This document shows positions 1 through 6,378 of a stretch of DNA of 6,378 bases, piece by piece. Numbering within the stretch: the stretch's first letter is position 1; each line of letters opens with the position of its first letter. The position numbers were made by a program, and so were the translations under genes. Source of the DNA: an uncultured Ruminococcus sp. (GTDB taxonomy: Bacteria; Bacillota_A; Clostridia; Oscillospirales; Ruminococcaceae); contig CALFMA010000387.1 in assembly GCA_937880065.1 (NCBI GenBank), positions 1 to 6,378 on the forward strand, read 5' to 3'. The notes under the pieces are model-generated. The model was given only the letters and a program-made list of their open reading frames with translations, did not search any database and was not told the origin of the DNA.

Positions 1-1754
1 AGTATATCGACAGCAGTATTGCCCTCGGACACCGAAGACTCAGCATAATTGACGTAAGCTCTCAGGGGGACCAGCCTATTTTCAATGAGGACGGTTCACT
101 TGTAATTGTGTTCAACGGCGAAATCTACAATTACAGGAGCATACGTGAAAAGCTGATTAAAGCGGGTCACAATTTCCGTACAAACACTGATACTGAGGTT
201 CTTGTACACGGTTATGAGGAGTACGGTGATAAGCTTCTGAATATGCTCAGGGGAATGTTTGCGTTTGTAATCTGGGACAAGAATAAGCAGGAGCTTTTCG
301 GTGCAAGGGATTTCTTTGGAATAAAGCCTATGTATTACGCTGTAATGGGGAAAACCTTTATGTTCGGCTCGGAAATCAAAAGCTTTCTCCCTCATCCCCA
401 TTTCAAAAAGGAACTGAACACAACGGCACTTGAAAACTATCTCACATTTCAGTATTCCCCGACAAATGAAACATTTTTCAAGAACGTCTACAAGCTTATG
501 CCTGCCCATTATTTTACCTTAAAGGACGGTAAATTGCAGATTAAGCGTTATTGGGATGTGAATTTCAACGCTGATGAAAAGCCTGCTCTTGAAGATTGGG
601 TAAAGCGTATTTCGGAAACCTTTAAGGATTCCGTAAATGCCCATAAAATAGCCGATGTTGAAGTTGGCTCATTCCTGTCAAGCGGCGTAGATTCAAGTTA
701 TGCGGCAGCTGTGGCTGAGGTTGACAAGACCTTTACCGTGGGATTCGGCGATGATGAAAAATACAACGAAATCGGCTGGGCAAAGGAATTTTCCAAGGCT
801 ATCGGCAAGGAAAATACAAGCAAGGTTATAACTCCCGAAGAATACTGGGGGAGCCTTGAAAAAATCCAGTATCATATGGACGAACCCCTTGCTGACCCCT
901 CGGCGGTTGCCCTTTATTTTGTGTGCAATATCGCCTCTGAAAAGCTGAAAGTTGTGCTTTCGGGAGAGGGTGCAGATGAAATTTTCGGCGGATATAACGT
1001 GTACAGCGACCCTGACGGCACGCTTTACGATAAGCTGCCTATGCCAATCCGCAGGGCAATCGGCAAGGCTGCGGAGAAACTCCCTGCAAAGCGTGGTGTG
1101 AATTTCTTTGTGCGTAAGGGTAAGACCGTTGAGGAGCGATTTATCGGAAATGCCTTTATTTTCTCGGCGGAGGAGCGTAAAAATCTTTTGAAAATAAAGA
1201 CTGACGCACCCCACCCAATGGAGCTTACAAAGCCCTATTACAGCCGTGTAAAGGGAAAGGACGACGTGACGAAAATGCAGTATCTCGACCTCCATATGTG
1301 GATGGCAGGGGATATACTGCTTAAAGCTGACAAAATGAGTATGGCGAATTCTCTGGAACTCCGTGTGCCGTTCCTCGATAAGGAAGTTATGGCGTTGGCG
1401 GAGCAAATTCCCACGAAATACCGTGTAACTCACAGCAACAGAACCGATGATACAAAATATATAACGAAATATGCAATGCGTCTTGCGGCGAAAATGGATA
1501 CTCCCGACAGTATGGCGAAAACTGCGGCTAAGAAAAAGCTGGGATTTCCCGTGCCTATAAGGGTATGGCTGAAAGAGGATAAGTATTACGGCATTGTCCG
1601 TGAAGCCTTTGAAAGCGAAATTGCGGCGGAATTTTTCAACACAGAGCCGCTTATCAGGCTGCTTGACGACCACAAAAACGGAAAAGCTGACAACAGCCGA
1701 AGAATATGGACGATTTTCATATTCCTCGTATGGTATAAAGTTTACTTCAATTAA
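1..1754 (+). CDS. asnB: Asparagine synthetase B, glutamine-hydrolysing (5' partial)
   Basis: Makes asparagine from aspartate, ATP and glutamine in the cytoplasm: an N-terminal class II glutaminase domain feeds ammonia to a C-terminal synthetase domain. The frame is open from the window edge (first full codon at nt 3) and starts inside the glutaminase domain at YIDSSIALGHRRLSIIDVSS, so roughly the first 40-50 residues, including the nucleophilic Cys, lie outside. NGEIYNY (from nt 114), TDTEVL and LRGMFAF complete that domain. The synthetase shows the PP-loop as SSGVDS (nt 678-695; SGGVDS is commoner), then DEPLADPSA, SGEGADEIFGGY, LKADKMSMANSLELRVPFLD and KKLGFPVPIRVW. The 583 residues present plus the missing part give about 625, matching B. 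subtilis AsnB (about 632) rather than the shorter E. coli enzyme. The apparent GTG start at 108 is an internal Val codon. The HD-domain gene follows after 11 nt, so the two are probably cotranscribed. Confidence 0.96.
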   Translation, partial: YIDSSIALGHRRLSIIDVSSQGDQPIFNEDGSLVIVFNGEIYNYRSIREKLIKAGHNFRTNTDTEVLVHGYEEYGDKLLNMLRGMFAFVIWDKNKQELFGARDFFGIKPMYYAVMGKTFMFGSEIKSFLPHPHFKKELNTTALENYLTFQYSPTNETFFKNVYKLMPAHYFTLKDGKLQIKRYWDVNFNADEKPALEDWVKRISETFKDSVNAHKIADVEVGSFLSSGVDSSYAAAVAEVDKTFTVGFGDDEKYNEIGWAKEFSKAIGKENTSKVITPEEYWGSLEKIQYHMDEPLADPSAVALYFVCNIASEKLKVVLSGEGADEIFGGYNVYSDPDGTLYDKLPMPIRRAIGKAAEKLPAKRGVNFFVRKGKTVEERFIGNAFIFSAEERKNLLKIKTDAPHPMELTKPYYSRVKGKDDVTKMQYLDLHMWMAGDILLKADKMSMANSLELRVPFLDKEVMALAEQIPTKYRVTHSNRTDDTKYITKYAMRLAAKMDTPDSMAKTAAKKKLGFPVPIRVWLKEDKYYGIVREAFESEIAAEFFNTEPLIRLLDDHKNGKADNSRRIWTIFIFLVWYKVYFN

Positions 1755-1765
1755 AGGGGGCAGTT

Positions 1766-2434
1766 ATGGCAAGTCTTGTAACTTATAAGTATATAAAGCA
1801 AAATCCCGATATTATGGAGTATATCCGCCGTGCAGATAAAACTCTTGAAGCTATGGGATATACGGAACATTCATTTCCCCACGTTGAGCGAGTAGCGGCA
1901 ACGGCTGAAATGATTCTTGAAACTCTCGGTTACGATGAAAGGACGGTGGAGCTTGCGAAAATAGCCTCCATTATGCACGACATCGGCAACGTAATCAACA
2001 GAATTGACCACGCACAAAGCGGTGCGGTTATGGCATTCCGCCTGCTGGATAATCTCAGTATGCCCGCAAGCGAAATATGCTCAATTATTGCGGCTATTGG
2101 CAATCACGACGAGGGAACGGCTCAGCCTCTTGACGCTATTTCCGCCGCTATGATTATTGCCGACAAGGCAGATGTTCGCCGCAGCCGTGTGAGAAATACC
2201 GACCTTACAACCTTTGACATTCACGACAGAGTTAATTATGCCGTTGTAATGTCGGGGGTAAGCTTCAGCGAGGACAGAAAAACTCTTATACTGGAATTGC
2301 AGATTGACACGGAAATTTCCTCTGTAATGGAGTATTTTGAGATTTTTATGAATCGTATGATTTTGTGCAAAAGAGCATCGGCATTTCTCGGCTTGAAATT
2401 TGAATTGATAATCAACGGAAGTAAAATTCTGTGA
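1766..2434 (+). CDS. HD-domain metal-dependent phosphohydrolase, substrate unknown
   Basis: A 222-residue cytoplasmic protein with no signal peptide or membrane segment. The HD-superfamily metal ligands are visible in order: H39 (FPHVERV), H71-D72 (IMHDIGN), H82 (DHAQSG), H114-D115 (GNHDEG) and D133 in IIADKAD. This is a complete HD metal site, so it is predicted to be an active phosphohydrolase on a nucleotide or other phosphate ester. The last ~80 residues (after about 140) are a small alpha/beta-looking tail that I do not recognise. The start is supported by AAAGGGGG at 1753-1760, 5 nt before the ATG; this site overlaps the asnB stop, which suggests translation linked to asnB. A second start just upstream is not needed. 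The neighbours (asparagine and pyrimidine synthesis) do not define the substrate. Small clostridial HD proteins of this size are generally annotated only as phosphohydrolases. The fold is confident, the specific function is not. Confidence 0.85.
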   Translation: MASLVTYKYIKQNPDIMEYIRRADKTLEAMGYTEHSFPHVERVAATAEMILETLGYDERTVELAKIASIMHDIGNVINRIDHAQSGAVMAFRLLDNLSMPASEICSIIAAIGNHDEGTAQPLDAISAAMIIADKADVRRSRVRNTDLTTFDIHDRVNYAVVMSGVSFSEDRKTLILELQIDTEISSVMEYFEIFMNRMILCKRASAFLGLKFELIINGSKIL

Positions 2435-2527
2435 TACATAGGGAAACTCTGAAAATCTTCCTCACAGGCTGATTTCGCTGGTGTTGCGGTTTTCGGGGAA
2501 TCCCATACATAAACGGAGGTAAAAATT

Positions 2528-3610
2528 ATGCAGTCAGAATATCAGCACCTTATTGATTTAAGCGATTTCCCTGTAAGCTGGTGGACAAAGCTTGTTGACC
2601 TTGGAGTGAAAATCAAGGAAAATCCACAGGATTACGCCCACGAATGTGACGGAAAAATTATGGCAACTCTTTTCTATGAGCCGTCCACAAGAACTCAGAT
2701 GTCATTCCAGACGGCAATGCTCCGCCTTGGAGGACGTATCATAGGCTTTGACAATCCTGCCAATTCCTCTGTAGCTAAGGGCGAAACTATCAAGGATACA
2801 ACGAAAATTGTCAGCAGCTATGCGGATATTCTCGTAATGCGTCACCCTGTTGCAGGTGCGGCTAAGGCGGCTTCAATAAGTGCGGATTGTCCCGTAATCA
2901 ACGCAGGTGACGGCGGTCATCTCCACCCCACACAGACTCTCACAGACCTGCTCACGCTTAAAATTGAGAAAAATACTCTCTGCGGACTTACAATCGGACT
3001 TTGCGGTGACCTTATCAACGGCAGAACAGTTCACTCTCTCTGCAAGGCACTCAGTATGTTTGAGGGCAACAAGTTCATCTTCATTTCAACTCCCGAATTG
3101 AGAATGCCTGCATACATCAAGGATATTATCACAGCTAACGGCAGTACATTTGAGGAAGTTGACGCTCTTGACGAGGTAATCGGCAGTCTTGATGTTCTTT
3201 ATATGACACGTATTCAGCAGGAGCGATTTGCAAGCCGTGAGGAATACTTAGCACAGAAAAACACATATGTTCTTGACAGGGAGAAAATGCTCCTTGCCAA
3301 AAAGGATATGATAGTTCTTCATCCGCTGCCACGTGTTGATGAAATTACTGTTGAAGTTGACGAGGACAGCCGTGCAATGTACTTCACACAGGCAAAATAC
3401 GGCGTATTCGCAAGAATGGCATTAATTCTCACAATTCTCGGTGAAAACGGTGGTTCTGAAACATTAAAGGGTAAGGTTTACAGCGGAGTCCGCTGTGACA
3501 ATCCCAAGTGCATCACCAATCACGAGGAATATCTGCCAAAGAGTTTCCGTTTCAGCGGCGATGAAACCTTGCTTGAATGTGAGTATTGCGACGAAAGAAA
3601 ATTGATATAA
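2528..3610 (+). CDS. pyrB: Aspartate carbamoyltransferase with fused PyrI-type zinc domain
   Basis: Catalyses carbamoyl phosphate + L-aspartate to N-carbamoyl-L-aspartate, the committed step of pyrimidine synthesis. Residues 1 to about 306 form the full catalytic chain: carbamoyl-phosphate loop S53-T54-R55-T56 (FYEPSTRTQMSF), the mobile loop SSVAKGET with K84, R105 in VMRHP, H133 in HLHPTQT, GDLINGRTVHS with R166, YMTRIQQER with R228, and HPLPRVDEI at 265-273. After a short linker, residues about 317-360 carry C323-x4-C328-x22-C351-x2-C354, which matches the zinc site of the E. coli regulatory chain PyrI (CPNSNC...CKYC). The nucleotide-binding allosteric domain of PyrI is absent. At 360 residues it is about 50 longer than a plain PyrB. 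The start is supported by GGAGGT at 2515-2520, 7 nt before the ATG. A 93-nt gap separates it from the HD gene, and a hairpin terminator follows the stop. Predicted consequence (inference): a zinc-stabilised trimer insensitive to ATP/CTP. Confidence 0.95.
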   Translation: MQSEYQHLIDLSDFPVSWWTKLVDLGVKIKENPQDYAHECDGKIMATLFYEPSTRTQMSFQTAMLRLGGRIIGFDNPANSSVAKGETIKDTTKIVSSYADILVMRHPVAGAAKAASISADCPVINAGDGGHLHPTQTLTDLLTLKIEKNTLCGLTIGLCGDLINGRTVHSLCKALSMFEGNKFIFISTPELRMPAYIKDIITANGSTFEEVDALDEVIGSLDVLYMTRIQQERFASREEYLAQKNTYVLDREKMLLAKKDMIVLHPLPRVDEITVEVDEDSRAMYFTQAKYGVFARMALILTILGENGGSETLKGKVYSGVRCDNPKCITNHEEYLPKSFRFSGDETLLECEYCDERKLI

Positions 3611-3612
3611 CG

Positions 3613-3644
3613 AAAAAAGGCGGTAGATTTTGACTTCTACCGCC
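3613..3644. terminator. Bidirectional rho-independent terminator between convergent genes
   Basis: A perfect 9-bp stem, GGCGGTAGA (3619-3627) with TCTACCGCC (3636-3644), encloses an 8-nt loop. Six A residues precede it on the plus strand (3613-3618), so on the minus strand the hairpin is followed directly by U6: a textbook terminator for the operon ending in ispE. On the plus strand it lies 8 nt after the pyrB stop and is followed by the weaker ATATTTATA tail, so it probably also ends pyrB transcription. Confidence 0.9.
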
Positions 3645-3650
3645 ATATTT

Positions 3651-3690
3651 ATACCAATCCCTAAAATGTTATACCAATCCCTAAAATGTT
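3651..3690. repeat. Perfect tandem duplication of a 20-bp unit
   Basis: ATACCAATCCCTAAAATGTT occurs twice back to back, at 3651-3670 and 3671-3690, with no mismatch. The first 16 bases of each copy are the reverse complement of TTTTAGGGATTGGTAT at 3742-3757, so the unit is the left arm of the palindromic element beside it, duplicated. Only two copies exist and there is no spacer. Confidence 0.97.
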
Positions 3691-3757
3691 AGTAGACAAA
3701 GATGACATACATCATTTATGCATTAGATTTGTCTATTGTTGTTTTAGGGATTGGTAT
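3651..3757. mobile_element. Palindromic MITE-like element with duplicated left arm
   Basis: The inner left arm ATACCAATCCCTAAAA (3671-3686) pairs perfectly over 16 bp with TTTTAGGGATTGGTAT (3742-3757). Inside, TAGACAAA (3693-3700) pairs with TTTGTCTA (3728-3735), and the bases between the two stems can mostly pair with G-U wobbles, leaving a 27-nt loop (3701-3727) with a weak 4-bp hairpin GATG/CATC. The 87-nt core therefore folds as one long hairpin on either strand. No protein is encoded. Small size, terminal inverted repeats, AT-rich content and an intergenic position beside the ispE stop fit a non-autonomous MITE or a REP-like element. I cannot name a parent transposon, and no clear target-site duplication beyond 2-3 A/T bases is visible. 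Confidence 0.6.
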
Positions 3758-3759
3758 TA

Positions 3760-4620
3760 TTATTCTATAATTTCAAATGCCTTGCTGACCGTTTCGCAGG
3801 TCTGTGCAAAGTATCCGCAGGCTTTCAGCTTATCCGCACAGTCTGCGGCTTTTTCATATGTATCAAAAATTCCGAAAACTGCCGAGCCGCTGCCTGTCAT
3901 ACAAGCCGCCAATGCTCCGTTTTCAGCCATTTTCGCCTTTATATCCGCAACCTCGTCAAGGTGAATTGCCTCCTCGAAAAGATTGCCGATACAGCTGTAA
4001 ACCTCATCGGAATTGTCAGAAATTGCCTTTACAAGTCCCTGAACATCGGGGTGAACGGGATTTTCAAGAGCATCTACCGCATCATATGCCTCAACGGTGG
4101 AAACTCCCTCTTTTCCCTTTGCAATAACGAGGATTTTTCCGCTGTAATCAGCTATGGGCGTAATTTTCTCGCCAATTCCCTCAACATATGCCGTACCACC
4201 TGTGAGGAAAAACGGCACATCTGCACCAATTTTTTCGGGAGCAGAAAAACTCTTTCCCGTAAGCTTTGAAAGGCAGTAAATCACAGCTGCCGCATCGGTA
4301 CTTCCTCCACCCATTCCTGCCTGTGAGGGGATTCCCTTTTTGATGTGAATACGGCAGCCTGAGTCAATCCCATTTTCCTCAAAGAACTTCTTAGCCGTTT
4401 TATATGCTATATTCCGTTCATCGCAGGGGATTTCATCAGACTCCGCAAAGTTTTCGGGAACTTCACAGCTAAGGGAAATTCCCTCCTTTGTCAGTTCCAC
4501 GGAAACCTCGTCATAAAGCCCTACAGTCTGGAATACACTTTCTAAAGTGTGGTAGCCGTTGGGCAGTTTTCCCGTAACATCAAGGGCAAGATTAATTTTT
4601 GCCGCAGCCTTAACCCTCAT
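3760..4620 (-). CDS. ispE: 4-diphosphocytidyl-2-C-methyl-D-erythritol kinase
   Basis: GHMP-family kinase of the MEP isoprenoid pathway; phosphorylates CDP-methylerythritol at its 2-hydroxyl with ATP in the cytoplasm. Visible motifs, numbered from the chosen ATG: AAKINLALD with the active-site Lys K8; NGYHTLES at 21-28; the glycine-rich ATP loop GIPSQAGMGGGSTDAAA at 96-112; GADVPFF with the catalytic Asp D134; and the C-terminal TGSGSAVFG motif. The length of 286 is normal for the family. Between the ATP loop and GADVPFF the helix segment is about 8 residues shorter than in E. coli IspE (SFSAPEKIGAD), an apparent in-frame deletion. The ATG at 4620 is preferred over the in-frame TTG at 4635 because GGAGG at 4629-4633 lies inside that extension, 8 nt before the ATG. 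It overlaps the aminotransferase stop by 11 nt (ATGAGGGTTAA), indicating translational coupling. The stop codon lies 2 bp from a palindromic element and about 115 bp before the terminator. Confidence 0.94.
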   Translation of the reverse strand: MRVKAAAKINLALDVTGKLPNGYHTLESVFQTVGLYDEVSVELTKEGISLSCEVPENFAESDEIPCDERNIAYKTAKKFFEENGIDSGCRIHIKKGIPSQAGMGGGSTDAAAVIYCLSKLTGKSFSAPEKIGADVPFFLTGGTAYVEGIGEKITPIADYSGKILVIAKGKEGVSTVEAYDAVDALENPVHPDVQGLVKAISDNSDEVYSCIGNLFEEAIHLDEVADIKAKMAENGALAACMTGSGSAVFGIFDTYEKAADCADKLKACGYFAQTCETVSKAFEIIE

Positions 4621-5797
4621 TTTTCTCGCCTCCAAGGCTATTTATGAACTTCTCAATTCGTGAAATAGCCTCCATAAGGTGTTTCAGCGAATATGCGTAG
4701 GAAATTCTTATATAGCCCTCTCCCGAGTCGCCGAATGCACTTCCGGGAACAACTGCCACTTTCTCCTCAAAGAGCAGTCTTTCGCAGAATTCCTCACTGG
4801 AAAGACCTGTACTCTTTATGCAGGGGAAAACGTAAAATGCCCCCTCGGGACTAAAGCAGGTCAAGCCAAGTCGGTTAAATTCATTTACAAGATATGTTCG
4901 GCGGGTATTGTACTCCTTGACCATAGCCGCAACTTCTTCATCACAGTTGGTGAGAGCCTCAATTGCCGCATTCTGGCTGATGTAGGGGCTGCACATAATG
5001 CCGTACTGGTGAATTTTGAAAATCTGATGAACTATAGGTTCGGGAGCAGCCACATATCCCAATCTCCAGCCTGTCATTGCGTATGCCTTTGAAAAGCCGT
5101 TGACATAGATAGTTCTCTCTGCCATATCAGGCAGTTCGATAATTGAAAAATGCTTTCTGCCGTATGTCAGTTCCGAGTAAATTTCATCGGAAAGCACCAT
5201 AATATCAGTTCCACGGAGGAAATCAGCAATAGGCTCCAAATCCTCACGAGTCATAATTGCACCTGTGGGATTGTTGGGGAATGGCAGTATAAGGAGCTTT
5301 GTGCGGTCAGTAACCTTATCTTTCAAATCCTCCACCGTAAGCTTGAAGTTATTTTCAAGACGTGTGGGAACAGGCACAGCAACACCGCCTACAAGTTCCA
5401 CAAGGGGAGCGTAGCATACAAAACACGGCTCAACCACAAGCACCTCATCACCGGGGTCAATCATACCTCTGATTGCAAGGTCAATAGCCTCAGAACCGCC
5501 TACAGTAACGATAATCTGATTGTCGGGATTATACTCAACACCGTGAGTTTTCTTCAATTTATCGGCAATTGCCTGTCGCAGAGGAGCGATACCGAGGTTA
5601 GGTCCGTATACAACCTGCTTACGCTCCAGCACCTTGATAGCAGCCTTACGGATTGCCCAAGGAGTTGAAAAGTCAGGCTCACCGACACCAAGGGAAATTA
5701 CACCCTCCATAGTTGAAGCAATGTCGAAAAATCGGCGAATTCCCGATGGTTTTATATTTTTAACCCTGTTTGAAAGTACCTTTTCGTAATCTATCAC
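4610..5797 (-). CDS. PLP-dependent class I/II aminotransferase (AlaT/PatA-like)
   Basis: A 395-residue cytoplasmic fold-type I aminotransferase that moves an amino group between an amino acid and a 2-oxo acid. Motifs: GVGEPDFSTP at 37-46, YGPNLGIAPLR at 64-74, GGSEAIDLA at 100-108, PNNPTG at 174-179 with N176, SDEIYSELTY at 203-212 with D204 and Y207 for the cofactor, and NGFSKAYAMTGWRLGY at 233-248, where K237 forms the Schiff base and R245 contacts PLP phosphate. R364 in YIRISYA should bind the substrate carboxylate. The start is GTG, directly after the regulator's TAA stop, with AAAGGGG at 5808-5814, 10 nt upstream; no Met occurs before residue 30. An Lrp/AsnC gene immediately upstream is the arrangement of B. 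subtilis yugG-yugH (alaR-alaT), where the enzyme makes alanine from pyruvate. By family alone it could equally be an aspartate or aromatic aminotransferase, so I give no symbol. Confidence 0.93.
   Translation of the reverse strand: MIDYEKVLSNRVKNIKPSGIRRFFDIASTMEGVISLGVGEPDFSTPWAIRKAAIKVLERKQVVYGPNLGIAPLRQAIADKLKKTHGVEYNPDNQIIVTVGGSEAIDLAIRGMIDPGDEVLVVEPCFVCYAPLVELVGGVAVPVPTRLENNFKLTVEDLKDKVTDRTKLLILPFPNNPTGAIMTREDLEPIADFLRGTDIMVLSDEIYSELTYGRKHFSIIELPDMAERTIYVNGFSKAYAMTGWRLGYVAAPEPIVHQIFKIHQYGIMCSPYISQNAAIEALTNCDEEVAAMVKEYNTRRTYLVNEFNRLGLTCFSPEGAFYVFPCIKSTGLSSEEFCERLLFEEKVAVVPGSAFGDSGEGYIRISYAYSLKHLMEAISRIEKFINSLGGEKNEG
4629..4633 (-). promoter_or_regulatory. Ribosome binding site deciding the ispE start
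   Basis: On the minus strand GGAGG is followed by CGAGAAAA and then ATG, an ideal 8-nt spacing. The site lies within the coding sequence of the upstream aminotransferase (its Leu-Gly-Gly-Glu codons). A longer IspE from the TTG at 4635 would have this GGAGG inside its own second and third codons, so that start is unlikely. Confidence 0.85.

Positions 5798-6378
<581 letters not shown>

Noticed and set aside
693..1673. A 326-codon open frame on the minus strand opposite asnB.
   Set aside because: It lies wholly antisense to well-conserved asnB codons. Its translation is rich in His, Arg and Phe and shows no recognisable domain, and no ribosome site supports it.
108..1754. GTG at 108 as the asnB start.
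   Set aside because: The same frame continues upstream to the window edge with conserved AsnB residues (GHRRLSIID), so the gene simply begins outside the window.
2483..2510. Possible sigma-A promoter before pyrB (TTGCGG, 16-nt spacer, TACATA).
   Set aside because: Both boxes match poorly, and transcription would start at or inside the pyrB ribosome binding site, leaving no usable leader.
3651..3690. The two 20-bp repeats as the start of a CRISPR array.
   Set aside because: The copies are directly adjacent with no spacer, are only two, and are the arm of an inverted repeat; no cas gene is present.
3751..4269. Plus-strand open frames of 172, 107 and 92 codons opposite ispE (3686-4269).
   Set aside because: They are antisense to clear GHMP-kinase sequence, one starts inside the palindromic element, and their Cys/Ser-rich translations match nothing I recognise.
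4621..4635. TTG at 4635 as the ispE start.
   Set aside because: GGAGG at 4629-4633 falls inside this extension and is ideally spaced for the ATG at 4620; the extra five residues precede the conserved N-terminus.
4679..5668. Plus-strand open frames of 137 and 172 codons opposite the aminotransferase.
   Set aside because: Antisense shadows of conserved aminotransferase codons, with no ribosome binding site or domain.

Overview
The window looks like a chromosomal fragment of a low-to-mid GC Firmicute, most likely a gut clostridium of the Ruminococcaceae/Oscillospiraceae type. The evidence is strong GGAGG/AAAGGGG ribosome binding sites, Bacillus/Clostridium-like protein sequences (AsnB, an AlaR/AlaT-like pair), the MEP-pathway kinase IspE, and short intergenic gaps. 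The exact genus cannot be read from the sequence. The right-hand ~180 bp do not fit this picture: they encode a piece of RNA polymerase beta subunit of proteobacterial, probably alphaproteobacterial, type.

Layout. Plus strand: asnB (glutamine-hydrolysing asparagine synthetase, 5' end outside the window), a small HD-domain phosphohydrolase, then pyrB (aspartate carbamoyltransferase) carrying a fused C-terminal four-cysteine zinc domain of the kind normally found on the separate regulatory chain PyrI. Convergent to these on the minus strand, read right to left: an Lrp/AsnC-family regulator whose N-terminal helix-turn-helix is replaced by an RpoB segment, a class I/II PLP aminotransferase, and ispE. 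The three minus-strand genes abut or overlap (stop-to-start junction TAA/GTG, then an 11-nt overlap) and look like one operon.

The two gene sets meet in a ~150-bp convergent intergenic region. It holds a strong rho-independent terminator, best for the minus strand but usable from both sides, and a ~107-bp palindromic element with a perfect tandem duplication of its left arm. That element starts 2 bp after the ispE stop codon and resembles a non-autonomous MITE.

Function. The genes sit around nitrogen and aspartate metabolism: AsnB consumes aspartate and glutamine, PyrB commits aspartate to pyrimidines, and the Lrp-like regulator plus aminotransferase resemble the Bacillus subtilis alaR-alaT (yugG-yugH) pair for alanine formation. 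IspE belongs to isoprenoid precursor synthesis and appears to be transcribed along with the aminotransferase. I see no defence system, CRISPR array, tRNA, rRNA or complete transposase. The points most worth checking are the RpoB/Lrp chimera (probably an assembly or library artefact, but in frame), the PyrB-zinc domain fusion, and the palindromic element.
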